Shown here: piece after piece, positions 47,908 through 60,937 of the stretch
Layout of the letters: every line of letters starts with the position of its first letter
How positions within the stretch are numbered: the stretch's first letter is position 1
Assembly (NCBI GenBank): GCA_900074885.1
Contig: FJUW01000042.1
Coordinates: 1-64,000 of the forward strand
Source: Rhynchosporium graminicola
Taxonomy: Eukaryota > Ascomycota > Leotiomycetes > Helotiales > Ploettnerulaceae
Direction of reading: 5' to 3'
Length of the DNA stretch: 64,000 bases
Position numbers and translations under genes: made by a program
Notes under the pieces: model-generated
Told to the model about the DNA's origin: nothing
The model's input: only the letters and a program-made list of their open reading frames with translations
Database searches by the model: none

Positions 47908-48999
47908 ATGCTTCCAATTGATTATAGATGTGGTTTGAATTTCCGCCTTGGCCTTTGAATCAACTGGAGGCTTATCATCTCATTTTGATATGCTCAAGTG
48001 ATATGGAATTCGACATGTTTTGCCATCACTCTTCCTTCCAACGCCCCCCTTTTTTGTTTAGTTTTGTTTTTCGTTTGAATCATCACAATCTCATTTCGGT
48101 TGCAAGCGGCAAAATGGGCAAAATGGGTCGATCTGTTACCTCCGAATTTTTCCCGCTAGTCAACCGCGCCGCCTCCTATTGACCGATTTTTGTTCTAATT
48201 CTGCGATCATACAAATGCGAACCGGAGATTCCGACTAGTATACCAGAGAAAGTAGATTTATGTCTTCATGATTTCAGGTACTTCCTTACTACTAGCGCAT
48301 GGACTGTAGATAGGACACTTTTACCGTGTGTAGCTGAAAACGGATCATGTAGGAGGCAGCCGCCTCGCTCAAAGGAGTATTTCAACGTCTCCACTCCGTA
48401 TAGCCGGACCACGCCCGTAAACAGCTTCGAAGTAAGTAGATCTAGTAGTATTCCCTCTCTATAGGTGTGCTATTTTACAGTCCATGTGAGAGCTCTTTAC
48501 ACTTCTATAACTGAAATGAATGGTTCTGATTAGTCTCTATATACTCATCCTCGTGTAACAAGAGTTATAAGAATCAGTTATAGTAGAAGACGAGGAGGAG
48601 GTTACTAGAGTTGCACAACTACCCGTAGAGTGAGTGATTATATTCAAAATTCATTAAATAAAGGCGCTAATAGTCAGAACATGGGAGACCACTTCTGATT
48701 CACTGAAAATTGTGATTACTCGTAAGCTACTTGTAAGTTAATTGACATATATTACCAGATTTCCACATACATAATCCTTCTCAACTTTTCGAGTATGCAA
48801 GTTATTATGTCACACGAGATTATTTTCTAAGTAGAGTCTCCTATTCGTACTCGCCGAAATAATTGGCCAATAGGAGAAATTGCGAAATCGGAGGTAACGG
48901 ATCCAGACAATTCTAGGCATGCATGACTCAAAGAATACGAGCTATCAACTTTACTGCTCGTACTGATTCAGCCGGTATATGTGCTATTGTGTTATTGTA
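47908..48999. other. Intergenic stretch without a supportable gene
   Basis: About 1.1 kb, AT-rich in the middle (48420-48880), with no recognisable gene. The right end should hold the 3' UTR of the Zn2Cys6 regulator on the minus strand. Confidence 0.4.
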
Positions 49000-50912
49000 T
49001 CAAGGATTTACATCCGTAATGCCGATGGTGAAACAGTCCAAGTCCAAGGACGCATCAATAATTTCGCTTCCAATCAAATCCCTCCCGAACGCATTTCCAA
49101 CGGCATCTCTCCTCGACTCAAACACTTTTGCCGCAGCATTGGTCACCTGGCTATACGCCATTTGCGCAGCTGGCCACACCATCCCCATTTCCCTCAGAGC
49201 ACCGGCATTCATCCTTATTTCTTCTTTCAAGTTTTCGTCGGCTGCCAAAAGAGGTAGGTGCGACCAGAGCGACACATGAGATATCGAGGAGTGCGTCAGT
49301 GCGCGGATAAAGAATTGAGTATGATTTATGAGAGGAGTAGGCATGCCGACCAATTTGCTGATGTTTGACGCTGCTTGGGTGGCCTTGCTGGTGTGGATGT
49401 TATTAAAACCAGAACAGTACGCTTGAACCGTTCCTTGCGGCGTGTAAGAGACTATGTTTTGTGTTGCAGTTGCGTCGAGAGAAATGAATCGCCGGTGAAG
49501 CAGTAAGGAACTTCTGTTATAAGTTAGGCCCATGGCATCCTCTTCTTCATTTCTTGTTACAGAATTACGTACAGTTCAGTGATCATATGGGCTTGGAAAA
49601 TCATTTCATCGAAGGTCCCTGATTGATCGTAGCTTGCTACTTTTGATAGCGGAAGGTGTAGATTCCAATTCACTAGAATCGCATCGAGAATACAAATGAG
49701 CGCATCATCCAAAAACACAAGGCTATCTGTCTCGAGTATACGTTTGAGATTTCTGGCAGCCGCTATCCGGTAAGCACAAGATGACCACTCAACCTCCGGA
49801 TCGAGAAAAGAATGTTCATCAAATTCTTCAATTGTGTACAGCTGTGGTGTAACCTGAGATAATTAGCTGATGTGTTACGCAACAGTAACGAAGTACCCAC
49901 TCCATTTGCAAAGTCGTCTGTTCCACATGGCAAAGGTGTTGTGGAGATGACACCCGATAATTGAAAGACTCGATTTCCATGCAGCGCGGCTACAATCACG
50001 CTCACGACATACAATTCCCACCAAGTCCTTCGAATACTTTCCTCACAAAGAAACGCGCCTCCTCCATTGACAACAGCATACTCTCGTTGGTTCATGCCGA
50101 GATCCAAGGCGAATCTTTGTGCCTTAATCAGAACCTCGACGGCTTTCTTCCCCTCATTGTTACCGTCAAGACCTATAGCGAATAGAAGCATGGCCTGGAC
50201 TGTGGACACAATCCTTGGAAGATTGTGTTGCAAGACAAAGCAGTCCAATTCAAGTGAAAAGGCGCTTTGGGGAGCTCCTTTCACATATCGCGATCCAATG
50301 TAGGCTATGGCTGTCTCCAGATGCTCTCTAGGAGGACCTTCTTTTGAACTTTCGAGATACCGCTGTCTTGGAAGTAAAAACGGATGAGCGTCATAGAAGT
50401 ATCGGAAAAACGCTTCTGTACATCTTCGCCGGAGATCTATGTCGGGGCTGGCAATTGTGGGCTGTATCGAAGCCCAACTTTGGTTGACCAGTACGAAATC
50501 GAACATTGAGGTTGGCTCACATAACACTGTTGCCATTTCTAAGCTGTCGATCGGCTTGACGCTATGGCCAGCACCAATACTACTATCTGCTTTGTTGTTT
50601 ATCCCTTCTCTTTAGTCAGTCTCTTCGTTTAATTCATCTCGTGTTCAACTCACTACTGCTGCTCATCACGGATAAATCCCTACGATTCGCTACTGGTCCT
50701 ATGTAACCACGTCTAGACTTCAAATAAATACACTCTAGTCCTTGCGTTGCACATCGAGAGCAAACCTGCAGACCACCACACTTCAGGTGCTTGATTCGAC
50801 AAGCGGCGTACGTGGAAGAAACGGTATTTTGTTCCGGAAAATGTCTAGATTCTGGACCTGACGATTGAGAGGGAGATGCTGTGCTACGGGGGATTAGAAA
50901 TTCTGTATCCAT
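49000..50912 (-). CDS. Zn2Cys6-type transcription regulator with altered first zinc ligand
   Basis: Fungal binuclear-cluster regulator. The start at 50912 (MDTEFLIPRSTASPSQSS) precedes the DNA-binding motif; an upstream in-frame ATG at 51080 is less likely. The cluster reads YAACRIKHLKC and VCSRCATQGLEC. Five of the six ligands are present, but the first, expected three residues before ACR, is Tyr (codon TAC). A basic linker KSRRGYIG follows. The regulatory half begins RRCTEAFFRYFYDAHPFLLP and carries the middle homology region (SIRRTWWELYVVSVIVAALH). Four exons fit, with introns near 50588-50650, 49857-49905 and 49517-49572, and bring in VTPQLYTIEEFDEHSF and a helical C terminus ending at 49000. 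Target genes are unknown. DNA binding may be weakened. Confidence 0.82.
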
Positions 50913-52801
50913 CGAAAGCAGAATAGAAGAATCGAGTGTAACAAAAAAATTAAAGTAAATCACTGCTTGAAATTGGATATCAGTGGTACGTCCTGAAGTT
51001 GAAGCATGCAGTGGCCAAGAGTATTCATTCCGTGCAGCCAAAGCAAAAATGGTAACAAAAAGGTGAAAACAGCACGGCACAATCCAACTCCCTAGAAAGC
51101 CATTTCACATGCGTATTTACATACATCATGATGACAAACTAATGCGAAGGATTAAACTCTAGAAACTAACAATGAGGTTCAAATTTTGCGCCACAGCTCA
51201 AAGGGGACGATTTCAAGCGTCGAGGTCGCCGACGAGATGCAGCCACCCCACCGACGTCCCCCACCTCAAAAACAAGACCATCCCATCCCATGTCCATCAA
51301 ATTGGCTCAGAAGCCGTTGAATCCCGTAAAAAGTCTTGCTTCAAGTAGGAAAATATAAGATCGAAAACCTTCTCGCTACACCTGCACAATATTTACCTAC
51401 TCTTGTCACACATGCTCGCGCGGCAATTCCACGTTACGCAAGCTCTGGGGAAGCGGTCCGGAGTATAGATTCGTGCACTACGACATCAAATGGAGGTTTT
51501 CACATAGATTTAGTTACACCCGCCCGGGGCCACGTATCCACGTCTATCAACTTGAAGCAGTGGAATAAGAGAATACTGTAGTCCCTCGCGAACGCGGTGA
51601 TACTCCGAGATGTGGCGTCTGGCTTCGCCGCATTGTTGTGAGGCGCTGCTGATGTGGCCGGCGACTTCGCTTAACTTTAGGTAAGACCTCACTCAGGTCG
51701 CCGACAACGATGACTTATCTTACATCAATCTGACTGAAGACCCTTGGCTTCAAGTTTTCGTTTGTTTCTATTCATAGGTTTACGAGATGCGTAAGAAGAT
51801 CCGTCATGACTCGTTAGGGAGGGATTGAGGATCGTGTACGGTGAATGGATAATTTCACGATTGATATATATGTATATATATATATACATATATCTAACTA
51901 GTATTTTAAGAAGTTCCTTATCATTAAGTCATTATATCTATTTGATTATTTTGATTCTTCTAACAGTTTATGCGTTATGACATTGGAAATCGATGAAAAT
52001 CGTAAAATGACTTCGCAACTATAATCCCTTTCGCGTCGCCGAACAGGAACTCGTTTCGCCCCACAGAAGAAGAAGACGTATTCTCCAAAGAGAGAAATCA
52101 AGATTCGAAGCCGATCAAAAGCCTAACCACGCATCCATGAGTGACGATCCACTTCCTCAATCTTCATCACGAAGAAGTAGCCGATTCCGGACAGGAGTAT
52201 TTTCTGTTTTTCCTGTTCTGTAATTTGTTTAATGCTTGCGCGCGACACGAAAGCCCAAGAATAACAGGGCAACAAAATTCGCTGGCTGCGAATAGGAGCA
52301 CTTTCCCTCTCGCCAACCAGAGGAGTTCCATTTGATGGTTATTGAGGTTGCATGTTAATCGGTCATTCGCAAAGTGCTATCCGGGTTTGATTTTTCTGGG
52401 ATTGTCGTACCAGTTCAGTGTTTGAAATGATGAATGGGGGCGTTGAAGGCGGGTGGTTGGTTAGGCTGTGATCGCTTGAAGATCTACGGATTTTGATTAC
52501 TTGATGCTATGTAGGTGGAATGTTTCTATGGGGTATCGAATAAGCTGAATAGATAGATCATAGTTCGTTATTTTGTCCCCGACTTCGTGACCAAGTGTCT
52601 TGGAACTCAGCTTTACATAATGAGCATCAATATTGCCCCAACTGTTGAACAGGCACGTATCCTTCAAATGGATAAAGAACATTTGAGCAAGAACATCAAC
52701 GTAGCCCAATTTTTTTAGAATCTTATCTCTTCGATTCTATTATAACTATGCACTAATATTACTACTACCAACAACCACCCCCATTCAATCAACAGCCAAT
52801 G
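50913..52801. other. Intergenic stretch without a supportable gene
   Basis: About 1.9 kb. It contains the AT palindrome at about 51864-51896 and AT-rich sequence around it. The right end should be the 3' UTR of the P-type ATPase gene. No other gene is recognised. Confidence 0.4.
51864..51896. repeat. AT-rich near-perfect palindrome
   Basis: The stretch gatatatatgtatatata...tacatatatc is nearly its own reverse complement. It is probably a microsatellite-type cruciform sequence and not a binding site. Confidence 0.7.
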
Positions 52802-55800
52802 TTACCACGCACACTTATCCAGAATACCTCCAGGCCAATTTCTGACACCCCACTTCCTCGCCTCATCCAAAAACAATATCCCAATACCAAAAGCAGCCGG
52901 CAAGAAGAAATGCTCAACAGGAACCGGAGTTGTACCAAGCACAGACTGGAACTTCGGTACATACAACCAGAAGATAGCCATGACAAGCGCAAACGCCATA
53001 GCTGGGAAGAGATACCGATTCTGAGTCATCTTATTGAAAAGAGGAGGATGCTGGAAGATGCTAAGACGTCGTGTGCGGAGAGCCAAGAGAGCAAACCATT
53101 GCATGACGACAAGATTGATAAAGTAGATACTGGAGGCTTCGTTGTATTTACTGGCGGCGTAGTCGGGGTCAATGGTATCTGGCAGGGCTCCGTATTTAAA
53201 CCAGAGATTCTTGAAGGGGATGCCTTCGCGTTCGAGGAACCAGTAAGACATTGCAAATGAGCAAAGTGTCTCGATAACGCCAATGAAGCCGTAGGCTTGG
53301 AGGATCAACTGCCAGTCGACTAGACGATCTTTCGTAGGCTTTCTAGGTCTTCGAAGAAGGACATCGGCTTCTGGTGTCTCGTATGCAAGCACGGTAGCCG
53401 CGGCACAGTCAGTGAAACAGCAGATAATGATCATGAGGAATGATGACAGAATCTGTGGGATACCGAATAGTACGTTTGTCATGACGGGCCAGAATTCGGA
53501 GAACGATCCTGCAGGGAGGAGGTAGGCGATTGTCTTCTTGAGGTTATCGAAGACGACTCGGCCATACTTGATGGCCTCGACGATTGCGGAGAATGACTCT
53601 AGGAGTACCATGTCTGCTGCTTCGATAGCAATGTCCGATCCACTACCGAGCGCGATGCCGATATCTGCCGCCTTGAGAGATGGAGCATCGTTCACACCGT
53701 CACCAGTCATAGCGACAATTTCGTCCCGGCCTTCTGTTTGGTTGTTAGCATGATGAAAAATCCGTGCAGAATTGGTGATCTTACGGAATTCCCGGACAAT
53801 GCGAAGTTTCTGTTCCGGAGTGGTGCGAGCAAAGACGATCTCATCGTATTTGCAAAGCTGGTCCCATTGGTGCTCGTTGAGAGTAATAAGTTCTGGACCA
53901 CTTATTGTGATTGACGACTTGTTGTCGGAGTTGGATGGCACATGAATGATAACCTTATCTTCGTGAATCGATTCGCCAGACACAGAATATATATCATCTC
54001 TAGCGAGAGCGGAAATATCTTTTACTTGATGCGGAGGATTAGTGACAATACCACATTCGGTAGCGATGGCTTGAGCGGTGAGCGCAAAATCTCCAGTAAC
54101 CTATTGAGATATTAGTGCAGAAAATAAACTCGAGATACATACCATGAAAATTCGGATGCCGGCTCTTCTCAATGTCTTGACCACCGAAGGAATTTCGTCA
54201 CGAGGAGGATCAACGATGCCAACAATCCCGACTAAAGTAAGTCCAGTTCTGGCATGTTGTGCAACCTCATCCTCAAAATGACTCGACGTTGGGAGACTCC
54301 TGAAGTCTGCCTTGGGGACAGTCCTGCGAGCCAGGAGGATAACCCGTTTTCCTTGTGCCGACCACGTATTCTTGATCTCTTCGATGGTATTCCGGGTGGC
54401 ATCATCCAGCGCCTTAGTTTCCCCATCCATGCTCGTATAGCTGGTACATCGGGTAATGAGAACGTCTGGGGCTCCTTTAATCAAGAGAAGACTGGAGCAA
54501 CGATTAGCTGTTGCCGCAAGACAGTATTGGGTTTCTCTTACGTGTCCTCGGCTTGGAAGGAAGCAGCTTCATCATCAGGTAGGCAAAGACCGAGGCCTTC
54601 TCTGCGTGCTAGGGCGAAGGTCCGTATCATGTACTTATTCTTGCTATTGAAAGCCAACTCGAAAGTCTTGATCCACATCTCTCGAAGTTCAGAAACGGGT
54701 CCAAGAGTCTCTGAGAATCTCAAAACAGCTTGATCTGTAGCATCACCATTGATCTTGCGCTCGTGGATTGGGAGATTGAAAGTTGCAGCATCGAACTCTC
54801 CCGAATTGCAAAGTCCTGCGACAGAACGGAGCTGTGCGACGGCATTGGATGTCGGGCCTGTTTTCGCATCTCGACTTCTGAGCATCATCTCGTCCCGAGC
54901 AGAGTCAGGCGTCATGTTCTGCATACCAATACTGCACTCAGTGACGAACATTTTGTTCTTCGTCAGTGTTCCAGTCTTGTCAGAACAAATGACGCTCACC
55001 GAGCCGAGAGTCTCGACGGTCTTGAGAGACTTGCAAAGAATCTTGTTCTTTTTCATGATGCCGGCTGTGATGGTGAGCGAAGCCGTCAAAGCAATAGGCA
55101 GGCCTTCAGGAATGAATGCGATAGCAACCGATACACAATCAACAATCAAGAGAGGTACTGAAATCCATCCAGGATGTGATTTGCGTAGATAGGCAGCCCC
55201 TAGGCAACGAGAAGATTAGCATTGGCCATAGCAGGAGTATCTTGAGGGAAGGATAGGCCATGTCTCAAGAATATCTTCAGACATTCAGAAAATAAGCTTT
55301 GGGCTCCCCCTTTACTCACAGACGACGATCACCACTATTATCATAGTGAACATAATGCAGCAGATATAGATGACGAAGTTGAGGACTTCTCGTTCCAAAG
55401 GAGTCAATCCAGTTTTCGGGGCGTTGGTAAGCTTAGCGATCTTGCCGAAAACAGTCGAGTCTCCAGTGGAAACGACAACACCTGTTTGAATCAGTCAAGA
55501 CCTTCTCTAAACATTTTTTACTGCAGATGTCTCATTAGAAATCACTTACCGATACCGCTTCCGGAAATACAGTGTGTACCCTGAAGACCAATGCATCTGG
55601 TTTCCAAGTAATTGAGATCCGTAGTCATCACAGTACCCGGAAGTGGAGCTGATTCGCCTAGTCTGTTGTTAGTAAAAAGGTACAGATGCAGTGGAAACTA
55701 TGGCTTACCGGTAAGAATTGAGCGATCAAACTTTGCATCAGAAGATATCTCAACAAATCGAACATCAGCAGGCAGTTTATTGCCAGCCTTAAGGTACATG

Positions 55801-56565
55801 ATATCTCCAGGGACAATATCGTGTGCTATGACAGTCACTCTTGCGCCATCGCGAAGGATCAAGCAGCTGTCAGGAAGCATAGTAGTGATCGAAGCCATAA
55901 CCCGAGAAGACGACCAATCTTGCCAGGCGTTGAATGCTGCCTGAATGAAGAACACAGCCAGCAAGACGATTGCGAGTGCTAAGTTTGCCTGCGCTGGAGA
56001 ATCTCCCAGCGGCTTCCATGATATGAAGACAAGTATAGCACCGAGGAGGAGGATGGAGCCAAAGCCCTTGAAGAAGTATCCGAATATTGTTTGGAAGTAG
56101 TGCGTTGGGGGGGTTGATGGAATGTTCTTTCCGTACTCAGTGAGGCGCCGTTTGGCTTGCTCTGCAGACAGACCTTGACTGGGGGAGACTGAGAGTCGTG
56201 TATATATTTCCTCGGGAGTTATGATGTGCCAGTTGAGATTGCCGAGCTCTAGAGATGTTCATCAGTACATCGGGAGCGCAACAGACTCAGAGGGTTATAC
56301 CTTTCGCAGCAGAGTCCTTGGCCTTCTTGAGATCAGTGTTATTGTTCTGACCTGATTCCGCAATCTGGAAAGAGACAGTTCGATATTGAATAGGAAGTGC
56401 CGATGCTGGATCGATTGAACCTCTTCGGCTGTGAGAGCTATTTATTGAGATATTTGAGCTGGAACGATGAAGAACAGGTCGCGATCTTCCTTCATTAGCT
56501 TCTACATCTGTCTCATTCCACTGAATGCGCGAAGCCCTCTGCTTCTCATCGGTAAATTCGACCAT
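52802..56565 (-). CDS. P-type cation ATPase, Na+/K+-ATPase-like (type IIC/ACU group)
   Basis: Membrane pump that uses ATP to move cations, most like the fungal relatives of the animal sodium pump. The N-terminal cytosolic tail contains a Ser-rich segment ([18 protein letters not shown]). The cation-ATPase N-terminal domain ([13 protein letters not shown]) and early membrane pair follow. The actuator domain contains ILTG, completed by ESAPLPG in the next exon (TGES). The phosphorylation site is [11 protein letters not shown], the nucleotide domain has [11 protein letters not shown], the hinge is [20 protein letters not shown], and the C terminus has four to six membrane segments ending ILDKCAW. 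About eight exons fit with GT-AG borders. One intron (53734-53784, 51 nt) is a multiple of three with no stop; removing it gives [16 protein letters not shown]. No lesion is seen. Confidence 0.9.
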
Positions 56566-58489
56566 GTTGTTGCCTCAATTTTCTTTGCTCAACAGCTGAG
56601 AGGATTGTAGACAGTTTATTTGAGGTTGCAAGGCGAGGACGCTCTTGGAGGAGGACAAAGATAGACTACGAGATCAAGGGCTTGCTGGAAGGCTACAGGA
56701 GCGAGCTCCACAGCTCTCTTTGCGACTGCGATTGGGACAGATTGGAACGAAGCTGATGATGAGCAGACTCGAACAACTTATACCAGCTCCCGCTCAAATG
56801 GCACAGCCTCTCACCTAAGAACTTTCTTTCTTTTCACCGCAACTAGCGATACCAAATCTAGGGATACTTCGTTACCATGACTGCTTGACAGGGACTGACT
56901 ACACGTGCCTCTAGAGATTTGAAGAAAGAAATCCCTCACGGACGGCTTGCAAATTTTGGTCTCATACATGAGGTTGACATGTTTCGAGACAGCCCGGAAG
57001 AGCTCAAGAAGGCAGACCGTCACTTGGGTTGACAGCTTGCCCGTTGGCTAATATTCAATGATTGGTGGGCAAGGAGGGCTCTCCGAGATGCATGCTCGGT
57101 GATTGCAGACAAGTAGTGGTCCGCGCATTGCTTCTGGGGATATTGGCTGCGCCTCCGCTCATTCCAAGATGGTTTCCAGGAATCTGATATTGGATAGGCT
57201 GGCTCAGTGGCGGCTGTCTTGCCTAGGCGAGGATTTTGCAACAAATCCCTCACCAATCTGATGGTGTCGGATCGTACCCCAGCCACAGCCACGCCAGAAT
57301 GATAGATATATGCCTCACAATTATGGGTCCAGAAGGTATATTGCCTGCTTTGTTTGTATTGACTTTCTTCGTTCGGGGAAATCCCCGTGCGAGAGGGCCA
57401 AAAAGATCCCCGGAGTTCTGGTTGACGTGTGCCGCTGCACAACGGCCGCGCTCGTGTGCTCATTAGTGTGGGCGTGTCAGCGTGTCAGCGTCAGTCTGCC
57501 AGCATTCCAGAAATCCAGAAGAAGGCATCACACTGCAGACGAGCGATTTTGGTATCTCTCGGATGCCAGTATGGTTGAGTCCATGGCCTCGTCGCCTCTT
57601 TCCAGTTCTACACAATCATCGGAAACTTGCATTCATTCATTTATATCTGCAAATAGGCTTGTTTTGATGTTGATGTTGATGTTGATGTCGACGTCGATGC
57701 AAGCTCAGGGGGATCTTAGCGCTTTACCATTTACCATTTCAGGCATGTCCGAGCCGGGCTAGTGGGTGCTGCCGGAAGCACAGGTCATTGGAGAGTCTAT
57801 GCACAGAATATTTCGAGATTGACGAGATGGCTCATGGTCAAGGAGGGGGGACAGGAACGTTACACCGTCTGCAATGGGTACGACTCGGGAACGAAGAATA
57901 ATGTGAAAGTATTAGAACGTCTATAATTTAAAAGATGGAGAACAACTCTGTGTTCGGTTTCTTGATTGTGTTTGGCTCATTGTCCTCCATCGTCTCTATC
58001 ACTTTAGGTTTATGCCAAGAAAGGTCTGTTGGAAAATGCCCACTTGAACAATGGCCTTGCATTCTTGAGTGATATTTGCTTATGATTAGGTATGGTTGAT
58101 GAGATGTTTCCGGTATGCGGCCTTGAGTTCCTTGGAAAGGTTACTGCGGAAAGCTCATTTCTCTCGCCGCCATCTTGAGCCGGAATTTCAATTATTAGAA
58201 TGACTTCTTCGTCACTCGAAATCTCAAGAGCGGGCAATGAAACATGAGATTTCATATCGATGATTACATGTCTTCTGCCAATTTATGGGTTGTAAAAAAA
58301 CCCTTGGGCTGTAGGAGCATGCTATAACACCTAGGGCTGGAGCTTTGAACCCAAAACAAATGGGCTAATGATGTCCACGAAGATTATAACTTATGCCTCA
58401 CTGAATACATGAGATCGAAGGTTGCTAAGCGATGCATGATTCAGTATGAATTCCTCAGCTACATGTGAATTCGAGAGACGTATGCCGCT
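56566..58489. other. Intergenic stretch without a supportable gene
   Basis: About 1.9 kb between the P-type ATPase start and the 3' end of the PRISE reductase. Short frames (57310-57762 plus, 58010-58255 minus) have no domain. The only clear structure is the hexamer repeat at 57664-57700. Confidence 0.4.
57664..57700. repeat. Hexamer minisatellite (ttgatg)n
   Basis: About five tandem units of ttgatg, the last two with tcgacg/tcgatg variants. Confidence 0.8.
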
Positions 58490-59997
58490 TCATAGACAAG
58501 GTACCATCTTCAGTTCCGCCATCTTGAGTATTGTTCTTTTGAGGCCTTCATCAGTCTGGACATGACCGGTCCATCCCATTCTCTTAGCTTTGTCCATCGT
58601 CTGGGTCCTGAAATCCGATTAGAGTCAATGGTTTCATCAAGAGTATACTGATTGAATGTTCCAAGAAATTCTCAGAACATCTTTGAGACCCCAAAGAAAA
58701 GAAAACGTAAAAAAGATTAACATACCTCGCCCAGTTCCCTAACAAATCCGCATCCAGCGCCCCAAAAACAGCCACCAGCCTCTCCCTGCTCGCCCAAGGA
58801 TTCAACATCCTATTCAACGCCTCCCTCTCCTGAACCCTTTCCCAAGCCTCCCTGACCTCATCTCCCTTCGCCCAAGCCTCAAAACTAAACGCAATCTTCA
58901 CCTCGCCGGGCTTCCCAAACCCTCTCGGCGGCGGATTCCTCGGCATAGTAACCACGAAATACTTCTTTTCATCCTCCTCCGGCGTACCATATTCGATACC
59001 ATACCATTCGGCCAAGACCGGCCAGAACTTACCGTATGAGAACGGACTATCATCCACGATATTTAGTGCTTGATCCTCGGCTTCTGGTGTCAGCGCAGCC
59101 CATTCGGAGAAATACCCCAGTAGTGATGCGGTTGTGAGGTCTTTATTGACATCCCAAGCACCGATATCAGACGGGAACTCTAGTTTCAAACCTAGTTCTT
59201 TTTGGATGGAAGCGTAGATCGCGATGGCATAGGAGATGTTTATCTGTGCTGTTTCGTTGGCGCCGATGATGAAGCCCGGACGCATTATGGTCCAGTGTGT
59301 GGAGTGTGCTAGGGCCCAGGAGGAAAGGAGATCTTCTTGTGGGAAATAGAAGTTGGAATGTGGCACTCGCAGTGCAACACTGTCCTCCGTCATCGGGATT
59401 GCTCTTGGACCAAGATGAAGCGCGTAGTGCTTGCCGCCTGTTTGGAGGACGAAGCGCTTGGGGATGATATTTGCTAGAGTCAGTGCCGAGAGAAAGTTGG
59501 ATAGGAGTGTCACTACGTTACCATTAGCAAATGAAAAGCGGAACGGGTCTATCAGCATACCGTTCACAGTCTCAAGGTGCTCGGTATTGGACCACAGTCC
59601 CTCCCCTTCGGGAGCAGGTGGCTGCACATACGAAGTGAAGAAGACATAATCTCTGCAACACCACATCATTAGAAGTCATTACCTCAATCAGTATCACTCA
59701 GCCTCACGCTTTAACATCCTCCCTTCCAAAGACCACCGCCAATTCCTCTGGGCTGCTCAAGAAATCTGCTGCAATAGCTTTCACCCTCTTATTATTACTT
59801 GGCGGCGGTCGTCTTGACATCGCATAGATGACATCCCATCGTTCAGGTGCGGCGACGAGAGCATTCACTATTTCGGAGCCGGAGATGCCATTGGCGCCTG
59901 TGACGATAGCGATGTATTTCTTGCCATCGTGATCTGGAAATGTAGGAAGATTGTGATGTATACCATCATTGCAGATTGTTCTGGCGAAGCGGGCCAT
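58490..59997 (-). CDS. PRISE-type NAD(P)H-dependent reductase (SDR superfamily)
   Basis: Related to progesterone 5-beta-reductase / iridoid synthase enzymes, which reduce enones. Exon 1 (start 59997) carries the dinucleotide-binding loop IVTGANGISGSEIVNAL and MSRRPPP. Exon 2 contains RDYVFFTSY, RFVLQTGGKHYALHLGP and HSNFYFPQEDLL, where the family has its active-site Tyr in an NFYxxxED motif, then WTIMRPGFIIGA. A third exon joined over an intron near 58609-58713 encodes TMDKAKRMGWTGHV and ends at 58490. Without that splice the frame would give an unrelated tail. The length, about 440 residues, is slightly long for the family. The natural substrate is unknown. Confidence 0.85.
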
Positions 59998-60937
59998 TGT
60001 GATAGTGACGCGGATTTTATCTCGGGCTTACAGGGTCCAGGTTATCCTAGTAGGAAGGAGGAGATCGAGCTGATTATTGCTCAGCCCTTTGCGATATAAA
60101 TGGATGAGGTAGTGAATGATTTGATAGAGAGAGTGAAGAGATGGAGTGATTCGACTCTTCTCCTTTGATGCTCGAGCTTGCTTTGTATAATCGGAAGGTC
60201 GTACATTACCTTCGTCTGATTTCAAACCTTCATACATATTACACAAACATCTCCAGAAGCGAAGCATAGCCAACTGATTTGTGAACAATTGTAAAATAAC
60301 CAAAATAGTCCAAAGGTCTGAGCAAAAAGTCGTTTGCCGAGCTGCAATATCCCTAAGGAAAAGACTCTATCCTCTGGAGAGAAGCATGAGGTTTTGTAAT
60401 CGGCATGCATGTCATCGTGATCTTCGTACCCAAGAAAGGTTACCCGGTGGACGCCGTACAGTGATTGGCTAGAGTGATAGGAGATCGTGATTACTCTCAA
60501 TACTAAAGTCCGAAGCCTGATGCTATCGGACATCCAGCTCCAGTAACATCGTCAAGGCTCCTTGCGCGTGTAAGAGGATGCAGTAAGAGCGATTGTACGT
60601 ACAATGGTTGGTCACGCAATCTTTCACACGCGAAAGTGGTCTTGCCATTACGATTTCGAGACAGAAACGGTCGTTCTCCTTCATCGGATTGAGCAACGCA
60701 TTGTACCACCTTCGGCGATCAAGGCTTTGTAGGATATTCTATACTTTACCCATATCAGGTGTGCGAGTGGAGTATAATACAAATGCTCAAGCAAGCAGTT
60801 GAGGTTATTCAATTCCGCTAAAGGAGGAAACCAATAAGCCGTATCCTGCCTCCCAATGCATGCATGTTTATCAAAACGCCGAAACCAATAAAAGGAAAAG
60901 AAGATTAAGATATTCACATTCAAATGATACCACCATT
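59998..60937. other. Intergenic stretch without a supportable gene
   Basis: 940 bp between the PRISE reductase start and the MDL1 stop. Short frames overlap on both strands; none has a domain. Confidence 0.4.

Noticed and set aside
54730..55192. Plus-strand frames of 143 and 147 codons inside the P-type ATPase
   Set aside because: They oppose the exon with the phosphorylation motif [11 protein letters not shown], which is certain.
57310..57762. 150-codon plus-strand frame
   Set aside because: It contains the ttgatg minisatellite read as a Met/Leu repeat and has no other protein feature.
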